From Caldanaerobius polysaccharolyticus DSM 13641 (GTDB lineage Bacteria > Bacillota > Thermoanaerobacteria > Thermoanaerobacterales > Caldanaerobiaceae): a DNA stretch of 64,000 nucleotides. The translations under genes and the position numbers were made by a program. Numbering within the stretch: the first letter of the stretch is position 1; every line of letters begins with the position of its first letter. Shown in pieces: positions 35,455 to 45,104 of this stretch. The notes below the pieces were generated by a model. The model saw nothing but the letters and a program-made list of their open reading frames with translations. It ran no database searches and had not been told where the DNA came from. Location: NCBI RefSeq assembly GCF_000427425.1, contig NZ_KE386495.1, positions 166,733 through 230,732 of the forward strand. Direction: 5' to 3'.

Positions 35455-36368
35455 TTATTTAAGCCATCCTGTTAATTTGGCCAGCAATTTTGCGTATTCA
35501 ATGTAATCAGGCCATGAAATATCCGGTGGAACCCCATGGTCACAACCAGGTACGTACCCACCTTCTTCGAGCAAAGGAGGTACAACTCGCATGACTTCTT
35601 CTTCCATTACCTTGCCTCCTTTTGCTATGGCCCTTTTATCAATACCACCCATAAAAGCCATTTTTCTCCCATACGTCTTTCTATACTGCACAATATCATT
35701 GCCTGCTGCTACTTCCACTGGCTCTGTACAGTTTATACCTACTTCTATCCATATCGGTATTAATTCCGCTATGTAACCGTCGCTATCCACTGATATAATC
35801 TGGCATCCGTTATCTCTAAATTTTGATATCCATTTGTCATAAACAGGTACCAAATACTCATATATCATCTTAGGCGATATCATGCTATGGCCTTTGTACG
35901 CCATGTCCTCAGCAATTGTGACTTTATCTATCGTAACATACGCAAGTACCCTATCGAGCATTTTATAAACAAAATCTCCCCAGAAATTAGCCATTTCTTT
36001 CACAAAATCCGGATCATCGATCATAAGCATGCATAACTTTTCAAAACCACACCACTCTCTTAGCTGCCAAAATGGTCCATTTATACTTAAAATTAAAGGG
36101 TAATCTCTATAGTTTAACTCTTTACATCTCTGAAAAAAGTCCTCTGGAAAGCGACCAGGTGTATCTACATCATATCTTTTTTGCATGTCTTCCCAATCTT
36201 TGTGATCTTCTACCGGGAATTTATGCCATTTTCGAGTTACAAAATCCTTTGCCTCTCGAATACATGCCAGGCTTTCAGCGTAGATTCTCTGGGATACCCA
36301 GGCATCAAGGGTACTTTATCAGTAGAGTCAAATGTCAATGCTTTTATAAACATATCCTTTACAGTCAT
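35455..36368 (-). pseudogene. URO-D-family gene with frameshift after codon 35
   Basis: From ATG at 36368 (GGGGGAAG upstream) the frame reads MTVKDMFIKALTFDSTDKVP and on through LMPGYPRESTLKAWHV, then closes at codon 44. The adjacent frame picks up REAKDFVTRKWHKFPVEDHK and continues as MQKRYDVDTPGRFPEDFF to the natural end, with URO-D-family features (CEKLCMLMIDDPDFVKE-like core, FMGGID, GCDHGVPPDISWPDY). Total length 914 bases is not divisible by three, consistent with a one-base loss near 36262. The downstream frame of 243 codons has no well-placed start. It follows the first URO-D gene's neighbour by 42 bases, so both were probably one operon. Confidence 0.75.
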
Positions 36369-36399
36369 AAATCAACTTCCCCCTTTTTTTACAAAACAT

Positions 36400-36429
36400 A
36401 GGCTAGAGAACATATGAGACCTCTAGCCT
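36400..36429 (-). terminator. Hairpin after the LplA-type binding-protein gene
   Basis: AGGCTAGAG pairs with CTCTAGCCT around a 12-base loop, 21 bases past the stop codon of the binding-protein gene; a short T-rich run follows, then the Shine-Dalgarno of the URO-D-family gene. It may partly terminate transcription or protect the message 3' end. Confidence 0.5.
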
Positions 36430-36450
36430 GCATTCATTACTATCCTATAT

Positions 36451-38115
36451 TTATGGCCTCTTGTTATATCTTTCTAATGCTGCGTTTTGGATCTTTATAG
36501 CCTCATCTATACCCATGCCCTTTATTGTATCTACATATTTATTCCATGTGCTGTCACTAAGCGGCTCTCTTCCCATTATAAATTTACCCATCATCTCCTG
36601 TTGGTACGTATTGATCTGATTCATTATAGAGGCCAATCTCTGACTTTCCTCTTCCGTCGGCGTTATAAGTGGTACAGTAAGGGAAGGATCAGCCTTTAAC
36701 CACGTGGTAAACCCTGCTTCTTTTTGCTCCGGTAACTGCAAAATCTGTTCATAATAGCGCTTATCCTGATCCATAGGAGCACTAGAAATAGCAGGAGCCC
36801 ATTGTGCTAATGCCTGATCGTATGACAAGCCATTAGGATTTTTAAAAATTATATCCGTATACTTGGGATAACCGTCTACCATATTATAACTCTGGCCCTC
36901 TATGCCAAAATTGAGGAGCATATGCCCTTCTGGACTATACTGATAATCAAGCCACTGTATAGTCTCTTTTAGATGTTTATTTTTTGAGCTAATAGCCGCC
37001 CCCACATTCATAACCTTAAGGTTTAAGGTCGAAGTAGTATATGATTTTCCTGCCGGTCCAATGGGCCAGGGAGCACCTACCAGATCAAAAGTGGGCTGCT
37101 TCGGTTTCATTAAATTCAGATATCTCCCCATATTGCCAGCCAGTAGGCCAAAATACGAACCTGCAAGATTATTTGTAATCTTATAATCAAAGGCCTTATT
37201 GTCATTGGTAGCTATATCCTGATCTATTAGCTTTTCCTTATACCACTGAGCCATGGTCCTTAAAAAATCTTTATATGCCGGTTGCATGGGCCCGTAATTT
37301 ATCTTGCCATTGTCCACGTAAAAGCCATTTAATATACCCCACGCCGGCGTAAAGTTGCCTAAATCTAATATACCCTGACCATTAGAGCCTTTGCCTGTAA
37401 ATGGTATTTCGTCCTTTTTGCCATTACCGTTAGGATCCTTATCCCTGAACGCCACCAGCGTATTGTGCCAATCGTCTACAGTTTTGGGAACCTGCAAACC
37501 CAATTTATCCAACCAGTCTTTTCTCAATTGCGGTCCCCAGTTGGCATTTATCAAAGCACCCACACTGCGTATAAAGGGAAAACAGAATATAGTTCCATCA
37601 TCTAATTCCGCCTGTTTTTTTATATCAGGATTTTCTTCGAGCAGTTTTTTAAAATTAGGAGCGTACTTGTCAATCAAGTCATTTAATTTTATAATTGAAC
37701 CATCGTTAAGATATTTCCCTGGGCCACCTGGAGCTGTCCACCAACTGTGATAAATAATATCAGGTAAATCATTGGACGCCATCATCAGGTTAAACTGATC
37801 GCTTTCCTGCCCCATTGGTGGGTGTAAAAACTTAATGTGAATACCTGTGCGCTTTTCTATCTCTTGATAAGCTTTTATCTCACCAAAATCTTTCATAGTC
37901 GCCGCCATTTTAGGATCCATCGCTCTCCAGAACGTAAGCGTAAGCGGCTCTTTAACTATGGGAAGCTTTATCTCCGTTATCTTGTCGCTCTGACTGCCCC
38001 TAGAGCTGGAAGAACTCTTCCCTCTGCTTGAAGATTGCTTACTGCCACACGCCGTGAGCACTGAAAACGTGAAAATTGCACACAACGCTATAATTAGCGC
38101 TCTTTTAATCTTCAT
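36451..38115 (-). CDS. Sugar ABC transporter substrate-binding lipoprotein (LplA-type)
   Basis: 554 aa. Lipoprotein signal with lipobox LTAC (Cys23), a Ser-rich linker, then family 1 binding-protein fold (LTLTFWRAMDPKMAAT, KRTGIHIKFLHPPMGQESDQFNLMMASNDLPDII) of the long LplA/YtcQ type that binds oligosaccharides and is normally paired with two permeases. No permease gene is adjacent: downstream are the broken URO-D-family genes. Own sigma-A promoter about 200 bases upstream. Confidence 0.9.
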   Translation of the reverse strand: MKIKRALIIALCAIFTFSVLTACGSKQSSSRGKSSSSSRGSQSDKITEIKLPIVKEPLTLTFWRAMDPKMAATMKDFGEIKAYQEIEKRTGIHIKFLHPPMGQESDQFNLMMASNDLPDIIYHSWWTAPGGPGKYLNDGSIIKLNDLIDKYAPNFKKLLEENPDIKKQAELDDGTIFCFPFIRSVGALINANWGPQLRKDWLDKLGLQVPKTVDDWHNTLVAFRDKDPNGNGKKDEIPFTGKGSNGQGILDLGNFTPAWGILNGFYVDNGKINYGPMQPAYKDFLRTMAQWYKEKLIDQDIATNDNKAFDYKITNNLAGSYFGLLAGNMGRYLNLMKPKQPTFDLVGAPWPIGPAGKSYTTSTLNLKVMNVGAAISSKNKHLKETIQWLDYQYSPEGHMLLNFGIEGQSYNMVDGYPKYTDIIFKNPNGLSYDQALAQWAPAISSAPMDQDKRYYEQILQLPEQKEAGFTTWLKADPSLTVPLITPTEEESQRLASIMNQINTYQQEMMGKFIMGREPLSDSTWNKYVDTIKGMGIDEAIKIQNAALERYNKRP

Positions 38116-38307
38116 TATACATGACTCCCCCTTTTTTACTTTTTACTTTTTATTACGCTTATCATTACTTTCACCATGTTCAGGCTCTTTACCGGCAATT
38201 TTGTTTTGAGGAATTTCAGGCATCGGATTTCGGAAATCGTTTATCTGATGGATAATCCCTCCCCTCTTAAAATATATTAATTTTAGATAGGTATTATGCT
38301 TAATTCA

Positions 38308-38336
38308 ATTATAATTTTTTGCAAAAACATTTTCAA
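38308..38336 (-). promoter_or_regulatory. Promoter of the LplA-type binding-protein gene
   Basis: TTGAAA (38331-38336), 17-base spacer, TATAAT (38308-38313) on the minus strand. The -35 box and first spacer bases belong to a 16-base motif (38323-38338) that recurs at the other binding-protein promoter. Between it and the gene (about 190 bases) I see no gene I can support. Confidence 0.8.
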
Positions 38337-38388
38337 AGTTCAAATTCGCTCAATCATGTGCCCGTCACATTACATACCGGGCACAGAA

Positions 38389-38417
38389 CAAAAACAGTCC
38401 ACAATTTCAGTGGACTG
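38389..38417 (-). terminator. Terminator of the GH2 gene
   Basis: CAGTCCAC-TGAAATT-GTGGACTG followed by TTTTTG on the minus strand, just after the GH2 stop. A second GC-rich hairpin (38357-38383) follows without a U-run. Confidence 0.8.
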
Positions 38418-38418
38418 C

Positions 38419-40167
38419 TTATCTCCCTTCATTAATTGCCTTAATCTTTTCAGGCTGAATCTTGGGTTTTCTGTCGTACGTCAACAGGCCGTTAACTTCT
38501 TGCTGTACATCAGTAAGTTGTGTATAACAAAAACCGCAAATATAATCTGTTGACATTATAGCATGGGTAATCTTTTTGAATCGCTCCAAAAACTCTTCTT
38601 CATCAGCCACTCCTTTGCCATACCCCCAACCTTTATCAGACTCAAACGCTATTCCACCGTATTCTGTAATCAATACAGGCTGACCTTTATAACTGTAACC
38701 GCTGGCAAAAATGAACCTGCCTGCCGGCGCTCCATTCAACATTTTTTCTTTATCGGCATATGCTTTGATAAAATCATCGCCATCTGCCCTGTAGTCGTGT
38801 ATGGTGCAAAGGTCTGTATCTGTATGTTCCCATCCATCGTTGGATATAACCAGCCTCGTGGAATCCAGGGAGCGTATCATATTTACCACTGCTACTGTAT
38901 AATCCTGCTGTGCTTTATCTACTAATATATCGGGCACACCCCAGGATTCGTTAAAAGGCGTCCACGCTATGATGCAAGGATGGTTATAATCCCTTTCAAT
39001 TATTTCCTGCCATTCCTTGATATAAGTGTTAGCGGCTTCAGCGCTAAACTCGTAAAACGATGCCATCTCGCCCCAAACCAAAAGTCCCAGCCTGTCACAC
39101 CAATATAGATATACAGGATCTTCTACTTTCTGGTGCTTTCTTACGCCATTATATCCAAAGGCTTTTGTCATCTTTATATCGTTGATTAAAGCCTCCTCAT
39201 CAGGGGCTGTAAGATTTGATTTAGGGAAATAACCTTGATCTAAAATAAGCTTCTGATAGTAAGGATGATTATTCAGAAGCACCCTGCCATCTTTTACAGA
39301 TACCTTGCGCATACCAAAATAGCTAGACACTTTATCGATTACAAGTCCGCTATTGTCTATTAAGGCAAACTCTATATCATATAGATTGGGACTTTCAGGA
39401 CTCCATAGCCTAATTCCCCATTCAAAATCCTTGCTTTCTACATTCATGGAGAATTTTAAGTTGGCGCCTATGCACTTTAATGTGCTCGAGGATATCGATA
39501 TACCTTGGAAGGATATATCGGTCTTCACGCTGCATCCAATGGCCTTTTCGCTTACTCTTATCTCTATATCGATTTCTCGACGATCGATATCAGGTGTTAT
39601 ATGCACACCTTTTATATGCCTCTCGTCAACTGGCTCTAACCAAACTGTCTGCCATATACCGGAGGTCCTGGTATACCAGCACCCGAAAGGCTCGTCCATC
39701 CATGTCTGTTTACCCCTGGCCTGCTTTTTATCCGCCGAGATATCATCGGCTTTTACCACCAACATCTCGTTTCCATCCCATTTCAGGGCATCTGTTATAT
39801 CAAAGCTGAAAGGTGTATGACCGCCTTTATGGCTGCCAACATAAATCCCATTTATCCATACTTTTGCAATATAGTCCACCGCCCCGAAATGAAGAAATAC
39901 CCTTTTTGATTTCCACGCCGCAGGCACGCTAAAAGCGCGTTTGTACCATATGTGATCGTGTCGTGATGTATCCCCTATACCGCTCAACTCGCTTTCAAAA
40001 CAGAAAGGAACCACGATTTTCTCCGCAAAATTGTGATTTAAATACCATTTCTGGCTCTCCCCTACGTTGTCATCGTCAAAATCAAAGTCCCATGTACCGT
40101 TTAAATTTAGCCAGTCCTTTCTCACAAAATCGGGTCTAGGATATTCTGGCCTTGGTATATCGCTCAT
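38419..40167 (-). CDS. GH2-family beta-glycosidase (short form)
   Basis: 582 aa from ATG at 40167 (AGGAGG eight bases upstream). N-terminal jelly-roll sugar-binding domain (RPDFVRKDWLNLNGTWDF, GHTPFSFDITD), Ig-like domain, TIM barrel with acid/base E in WTPFNESWG (about residue 413) and nucleophile E in PVLITEYGG (about 505). No signal peptide. Could be beta-galactosidase, beta-glucuronidase or beta-mannosidase-like; the sequence does not decide. Located directly downstream of the permease pair, so it likely degrades the sugar that they import. Confidence 0.9.
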   Translation of the reverse strand: MSDIPRPEYPRPDFVRKDWLNLNGTWDFDFDDDNVGESQKWYLNHNFAEKIVVPFCFESELSGIGDTSRHDHIWYKRAFSVPAAWKSKRVFLHFGAVDYIAKVWINGIYVGSHKGGHTPFSFDITDALKWDGNEMLVVKADDISADKKQARGKQTWMDEPFGCWYTRTSGIWQTVWLEPVDERHIKGVHITPDIDRREIDIEIRVSEKAIGCSVKTDISFQGISISSSTLKCIGANLKFSMNVESKDFEWGIRLWSPESPNLYDIEFALIDNSGLVIDKVSSYFGMRKVSVKDGRVLLNNHPYYQKLILDQGYFPKSNLTAPDEEALINDIKMTKAFGYNGVRKHQKVEDPVYLYWCDRLGLLVWGEMASFYEFSAEAANTYIKEWQEIIERDYNHPCIIAWTPFNESWGVPDILVDKAQQDYTVAVVNMIRSLDSTRLVISNDGWEHTDTDLCTIHDYRADGDDFIKAYADKEKMLNGAPAGRFIFASGYSYKGQPVLITEYGGIAFESDKGWGYGKGVADEEEFLERFKKITHAIMSTDYICGFCYTQLTDVQQEVNGLLTYDRKPKIQPEKIKAINEGR

Positions 40168-40224
40168 GAACACAACCTCCTCTAACACAATATTCTCTTT
40201 ATTAATTTTCGACTTGAAAAGCTT

Positions 40225-41067
40225 TTATCCTTTCAAACCTGACAAAGTTATGCCTTTTATAATGTTTTTTTGGAAAAATAGAAATACTATAATAACAGGT
40301 AAAGAAGCAAAAGCATTCGCCGCCATGGGCCTTACATAATCCTGGGAGTATGAACTCATAAAATTAGGTAAACCTACAGGCAATGTCATTATTTTATCTG
40401 AAGTAATTGATAAAAACGGCCATAGGAAATTATTCCACGAGCCTAAAAACGTGAATATCGCCAAAGATGATAATGACGCCTTTGACAGCGGCAAGAAAAT
40501 CCTCCACCATATCCCAAACATACTGCAACCATCTATTGTAGCAGCCTCCATTAATTCGTTTGGTATTCCATCAAAAAACTCCTTTAATACTAAAACACCT
40601 AAGGGCCCGGCAAGCGATGGCAAAATTAATGCCCAATAGCTATTTAGCAGATTCATACTATTAATTTCCATATATAAAGGTATAATCACAGCTTCGCCTG
40701 GTACCATCATACCACTTAGAATCAGCCAAAAGGCAACATCTTTATATCTAAAATTAATCTTAGATAAAGCAAATGCAGCTAATGACGCAAAAAGCAAACT
40801 AAAAGCAGTAACAACAATAGCCACAAATGCGCTATTAAATGTCCATCTAAGGATAGGTGCGTTTTCAAATACATAAACATAATTTTCAAATGTGTAAGGC
40901 AATTTAAACCATTCAGCTACATCAGTTACAGGGCTTCCTTGCGGCTTTAAAGATGTAATTATCATCCAAATAAGAGGGATCATCCATAATATAGCTAATA
41001 TATAAACTACAAAGTATAAAGCAATTCTACCTATAGTCAACTTTTTAGTACCAACATATTCTACCAT
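40225..41067 (-). CDS. Sugar ABC transporter permease (MalG-type)
   Basis: 280 aa with six hydrophobic helices and the EAA loop ELMEAATIDGCSMFGIWWRIFLPLSKA (about 190-215) that docks the ATPase. C-terminal NIIKGITLSGLKG is typical of MalG-type permeases. ATG at 41067 follows AGAGGTGA. It starts 15 bases after its MalF-type partner. No ATPase gene is nearby, so a shared MsmX-like ATPase is expected. Confidence 0.93.
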   Translation of the reverse strand: MVEYVGTKKLTIGRIALYFVVYILAILWMIPLIWMIITSLKPQGSPVTDVAEWFKLPYTFENYVYVFENAPILRWTFNSAFVAIVVTAFSLLFASLAAFALSKINFRYKDVAFWLILSGMMVPGEAVIIPLYMEINSMNLLNSYWALILPSLAGPLGVLVLKEFFDGIPNELMEAATIDGCSMFGIWWRIFLPLSKASLSSLAIFTFLGSWNNFLWPFLSITSDKIMTLPVGLPNFMSSYSQDYVRPMAANAFASLPVIIVFLFFQKNIIKGITLSGLKG

Positions 41068-41082
41068 CAAATATCACCTCTT

Positions 41083-42000
41083 TTAATCGTTACTGTTTTT
41101 ACCGAAATATTTGACCTGCAAAAATGAAAGCACCACTAACACAATAAAGAACAAAAACGACATAGCACTTGCTAAACCCAGTTCATTACTGGTAAAGCCT
41201 GTTTCATATATATATTGTATAATAGGCCTTGTTGCATTACCCGGACCACCACGAGTTACCAACCATATTTGCCCAAAGACTTTGAATGAAGCAATAATTT
41301 GTAAAATTGTTATCAAAAGTATTAAACCTCTCAAAGCAGGTAACGTTATATATCTTATCATCTGCCATGGACTTGCACCATCTATGGCAGCAGCTTCATA
41401 ATGTTCCTGCGGTATATCCTGTAACCCCGCTAAAAACAAAATCATATTAAAGCCTATCGTCCACCACGTAGTAATAAGTACAATAGAAAACCAGGCAAGT
41501 TTAGGATCATTTAACCAAAATGGTTCAGACTTAATGCCTAATTGGTGCAATTGATAATTTAAAAATCCTGTATATGGTTGTAGCATAAATACCCATGCAC
41601 TACTAATAACCGCTACAGAAAGAATATTGGGTATAAAGAAAATCGCCCGCAAAGCAGTTTTTCCCTTAAGATTTTGGTCCAAGATCAAAGCTAATAACAA
41701 AGGTAAAATCACTAATACAGGTGTTGAAATAATAGTAAAAAAAGTTGTATGCCATAATGACAACCAAAAATCCACATCCTTAATAGTTGTTAGATAATTA
41801 TCAAATCCAACATAACTCTCTCTCCCCGTTAAACTCCATTTGTTAAAGCTTACCCATAAACCATAAAAAATAGGAGCTAATGTAAATACGATAAAAAATA
41901 CAAAATAAGGAGCCAAAAATCCTGCAGCTAACAAATCATTGTAAATTCTCTTTGTTTTTCCATATCTCGTACTTGTATTACGAGCTATAGCAATATTCAT
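41083..42000 (-). CDS. Sugar ABC transporter permease (MalF-type)
   Basis: 305 aa with six helices; EAA loop QEHYEAAAIDGASPWQMIRYITLPALRG (about 205-232), and the N-terminal APYFVFFIVFTLAPIFYGLWVSF first span typical of UgpA/MalF-type sugar permeases. Second gene of the binding protein-permease-permease operon; a strong hairpin lies before it in the intergenic region. Confidence 0.93.
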   Translation of the reverse strand: MNIAIARNTSTRYGKTKRIYNDLLAAGFLAPYFVFFIVFTLAPIFYGLWVSFNKWSLTGRESYVGFDNYLTTIKDVDFWLSLWHTTFFTIISTPVLVILPLLLALILDQNLKGKTALRAIFFIPNILSVAVISSAWVFMLQPYTGFLNYQLHQLGIKSEPFWLNDPKLAWFSIVLITTWWTIGFNMILFLAGLQDIPQEHYEAAAIDGASPWQMIRYITLPALRGLILLITILQIIASFKVFGQIWLVTRGGPGNATRPIIQYIYETGFTSNELGLASAMSFLFFIVLVVLSFLQVKYFGKNSND

Positions 42001-42028
42001 ACTTTATTTCCTCCCATTAACGAGAATT

Positions 42029-42052
42029 GTATCTAGGGTTACCCCTAGATAC
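42029..42052 (-). other. Intercistronic hairpin between binding protein and permeases
   Basis: Perfect 10-bp stem GTATCTAGGG/CCCTAGATAC with a four-base loop, no U-run. Such hairpins often stabilise the abundant binding-protein message relative to the permease part. Confidence 0.7.
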
Positions 42053-42059
42053 ACATATA

Positions 42060-43379
42060 TTATCTATTAAGTATTTTTTCCATGTCTTGTACCGCTTTTT
42101 CCAAGCCTTTATCAACAGGGATCTTTTTTGCCCAAATTAAATCCAAATCTTGTACTAATGCATCTTTAATAGGCCATGTCTTAGTCGATTGAGGTAAAAA
42201 TACTGCTTCGCTAGCCGCTTTTGCATAATCTGATCTATAAGGTAATTTTTTGAATTCTTCTGAGTCTGTTACAGAAGTAACGCTCGGAATATGCCCTGCT
42301 TTTGACCACATCCATCCATGCTGTACTACCCAATTAGCAAACGTTAATGCAGCTTTAATTTTTTTATCATCTTTACCTTTTTTCTGTACCGGTATTATAA
42401 AAGTATGTGAATCGGCCCAAGTAGCAGGCTTATCAAATATTTGTGGAAATGACATAGCTCCAAAATCTAAATTTTTTGTTGTTTCAAACTGTGCTGTAGC
42501 CCAAACACCTGTCGGTAAAAGAACTGCTTTACCACCTTGGAAAAGTTGATAAGTATTCTGAAGATTAATTGGCACTAAACCACTCTTAAAAAAGTTTAAA
42601 ATATATTCCGCAGCCTTTCTCCCTTGTTCATTGTTAATTATAACCTTTTTACCGGTTTGATCTAAAAGCCCAGGACCTCCTAGTTGGTTATATAAAGCCC
42701 ACCAAGTACGATAAGCATCTTCTCCTGACGAAGGAAGTGCCATCGTAATAACACCTTTGGGAGCCTTTTGTTTAATTTGCGTTAAAAATTTAATAAAACC
42801 ATCGGGACCCGGCTCTATTATTGGCTTACCATCTTGACCTAATAACCCCACATCTTTTAATAATTTTTTATTATAATACAAGATATGCGGATGAGCATCT
42901 AATGGAATTGCATAATGTTGGCCATTAAATATAGTGGAATCCAGTATATTTTGATTAAAAGCAGACCAATCAATGTTAAGAAGTTTCGCATATTCATCAA
43001 GTGAATAAACGATTTTTTTATCTACTAATTCCGGCAATCTAGATGAATGCGAAATAGCTATATCAGGAGCATTTCCACCTGCTATCGCAGCTTGAAGTTT
43101 CGTATAATAAGTTCCCCATTCCTGAATGCGCGCTATAACTTCTATATCAGGATGCTCTTTATTAAATTCTTTTACAATTTCATTCATTGTATCGCCATCG
43201 CCACCAGTAAATAAATTCCAATATACTACTTGTATTTTGCTCGATGACGAACTCGCCGAACTCGTCTTTGATTGTGACTTACTTGCTGTTACCGAAGATT
43301 TATTGGAACAACCACTTAATGTAAACATAAAAGTGACCACAAAAACTAATACTAATGATAAATTTTTAAATTTTTTCAC
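42060..43379 (-). CDS. Sugar ABC transporter substrate-binding lipoprotein
   Basis: 439 aa from GTG at 43379 (AAAGGAGG eight bases upstream; the longer ATG reading lacks a site). Lipobox LSGC (Cys24), Ser-rich linker, family 1 binding-protein fold (IQVVYWNLFTGGDGDTMNEIVKEFNKEHPDIEV-like start). First gene of the operon binding protein - MalF-type - MalG-type - GH2. Substrate probably a plant oligosaccharide. Confidence 0.93.
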   Translation of the reverse strand: MKKFKNLSLVLVFVVTFMFTLSGCSNKSSVTASKSQSKTSSASSSSSKIQVVYWNLFTGGDGDTMNEIVKEFNKEHPDIEVIARIQEWGTYYTKLQAAIAGGNAPDIAISHSSRLPELVDKKIVYSLDEYAKLLNIDWSAFNQNILDSTIFNGQHYAIPLDAHPHILYYNKKLLKDVGLLGQDGKPIIEPGPDGFIKFLTQIKQKAPKGVITMALPSSGEDAYRTWWALYNQLGGPGLLDQTGKKVIINNEQGRKAAEYILNFFKSGLVPINLQNTYQLFQGGKAVLLPTGVWATAQFETTKNLDFGAMSFPQIFDKPATWADSHTFIIPVQKKGKDDKKIKAALTFANWVVQHGWMWSKAGHIPSVTSVTDSEEFKKLPYRSDYAKAASEAVFLPQSTKTWPIKDALVQDLDLIWAKKIPVDKGLEKAVQDMEKILNR

Positions 43380-43492
43380 AAAACCATCCTCCTTTATTTT
43401 CAAAAATAAATTAAACACTTTCTTACAGTTATCTCCCCTCTCTTTTAAATCACCCCTTCTTTTTTCAAATCTTTAATAAACTTTCTAAGCTT

Positions 43493-43521
43493 ATAATAAC
43501 CTTCCATAAAAACATTTTCAA
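43493..43521 (-). promoter_or_regulatory. Promoter of the sugar importer operon
   Basis: TTGAAA (43516-43521), 17-base spacer, TATTAT (43493-43498). The same 16 bases AAAAACATTTTCAAAG (plus strand, 43508-43523) surround the -35 box as at 38323-38338. Upstream lies a palindrome ATTTGATCAAAT. Confidence 0.75.
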
Positions 43522-43618
43522 AGCCTAAATTTGATCAAATTAGCCGAATATTCTCCGTTTTTTTTTTCAGAATTTTACTCTCGTTTTCTTATTTTTTCTC
43601 CGTTTTTCTCCTCTATAT

Positions 43619-43648
43619 AAAAAAGGCCTGTACTTTTAAAAGTACAGG
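43619..43648 (-). terminator. Terminator of the hyd operon
   Basis: Perfect 11-bp stem CCTGTACTTTT/AAAAGTACAGG followed by CCTTTTTT on the minus strand; the hydG stop codon lies within it. Confidence 0.85.
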
Positions 43649-45054
43649 TCTCTTTGTCCTTGCTCTATCTTTTTTAAACGCTCCACCGTTATCTGCCTCA
43701 CCCTATCGCTCTTTATCTCTTTAAGCCCTTCCTGGATGACCTTTTCGCCAACCCTCTTTGTCTCATCTGACGCGTAATCCTCTAGGTATTCTTTAAATGT
43801 AAGGAGGGCATTGGGCTGACAACAATTCTGTATATTGCCCGTTTTGGCCAATGCCATAAACCTCTCACCAGTCCTGCCGCTTCTATAGCAAGCGGTACAG
43901 TAACTAGGCACATAACCAGACTCACATAGCATCCTTATGATTTCCTCAGGGCTCCTGTTATCGCCTACCTCAAACTGAGCTGTTTTCTCCATTTCCCCTT
44001 TCTTTTCGTATTCCTCCGCATACCCTCCTACGCCGGTACAAGAGCCAGCGCTTATTTGGGATATACCCACAGAAATCACTTCATCTCTAAAGCCAGGAGC
44101 TTCCCTTGTAGACAGTATCATCCCCGTGTAAGGCACCGCCAAACGGATAATAGCTACCAGCTTTTTAAAATCACGGTCAGAAACCATATACGGATAATTT
44201 TTAAAGGACACGCCTTCCGCAGGCCTCAACCTGGGAACCGATATGGTATGGGGCCCTACCCCAAAGGTTTCATCCAGATGCTTGGAGTGAAATATCAAGC
44301 CCATTACCTCAAACTTGTAGTCATATAGCCCAAATAAAACGCCCAATCCCACATCGTCTATCCCCGCCTTCATAGCCCTATCCATAGCTGTGGTATGCCA
44401 ATCATAATCGGATTTAGGCCCCATGGGATGTACCTTTTTGTACGTTTCTCTGTGATATGTCTCCTGGAACAGCACATATGTGCCTATGCCGGCTTCTTTA
44501 AGCTTTTTGAATTCATCGATGGTAGTCGCCGCTATATTTACATTTACTCTCCTTATATTCCCCCTGTCTTTCTGCGTAGCGTATATGGTCTTTATAGCAT
44601 CAACCACGTATTCTATAGGGTTATTAACAGGGTCTTCTCCCAGTTCAAGGGCAATCCTTTTATGTCCAAGGGTTTCTAAAATCCTCACCTCTTCAGCTAT
44701 CTCTTCCATGGTGAGCTTTCTCCTCTTGATCTTGTCATTAGTCCTATGATAGGCGCAATACGCGCAGTTATTAATACAGTAATTGCTTATATAAAGCGGT
44801 GCAAACAACACTATGCGCTTTCCGTATATCTTCTCTTTTATAATACGGGCCGCCTTATACACCTTCTCCAGTTCGCCCTCGTCTTCCACCTGCAACAGGG
44901 TCGCTACCTCAAGGGGCGTCAGCCCTTTAGCTTCAAGGGACTTTTCGATTATCCTGTCCACATCAAACTGGCGCTTCTTGCCCTCCTCCAGAAGCCTGTA
45001 TATCAGGTCTTCATCTATAAAATCCGCCCTTTCCCATTCTTCCACCTTTATCAT
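43636..45054 (-). CDS. hydG: [FeFe] hydrogenase H-cluster maturase HydG
   Basis: 472 aa from ATG at 45054 (GAGAGGAG nine bases upstream). Radical-SAM tyrosine lyase that makes the CO and CN ligands of the H-cluster 2Fe subunit. The SAM cluster motif is C-x3-C-x2-C (C93, C97, C100; CINNCAYCAYHR), and the C-terminal auxiliary cluster is seen in CTACYRSGRTGERFM followed by NCCQPNALLTFKEYLEDY. Close relative of ThiH but longer and with the extra C-terminal cluster, which marks it as HydG. Last gene of the TM1266-hydE-hydG operon. Confidence 0.96.
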   Translation of the reverse strand: MIKVEEWERADFIDEDLIYRLLEEGKKRQFDVDRIIEKSLEAKGLTPLEVATLLQVEDEGELEKVYKAARIIKEKIYGKRIVLFAPLYISNYCINNCAYCAYHRTNDKIKRRKLTMEEIAEEVRILETLGHKRIALELGEDPVNNPIEYVVDAIKTIYATQKDRGNIRRVNVNIAATTIDEFKKLKEAGIGTYVLFQETYHRETYKKVHPMGPKSDYDWHTTAMDRAMKAGIDDVGLGVLFGLYDYKFEVMGLIFHSKHLDETFGVGPHTISVPRLRPAEGVSFKNYPYMVSDRDFKKLVAIIRLAVPYTGMILSTREAPGFRDEVISVGISQISAGSCTGVGGYAEEYEKKGEMEKTAQFEVGDNRSPEEIIRMLCESGYVPSYCTACYRSGRTGERFMALAKTGNIQNCCQPNALLTFKEYLEDYASDETKRVGEKVIQEGLKEIKSDRVRQITVERLKKIEQGQRDLYF

Positions 45055-45104
45055 ATACGACATCTCCTCTCATGATAATTGAGCGACTTGTTAAAAAGTA
45101 CGCT

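Noticed and set aside
38140-38230. Minus-strand open frame ending in MPEIPQNKIAGKEPEHG plus a lysine-rich tail upstream of the binding-protein gene
   Set aside because: No start codon with a usable ribosome binding site; probably untranslated leader.
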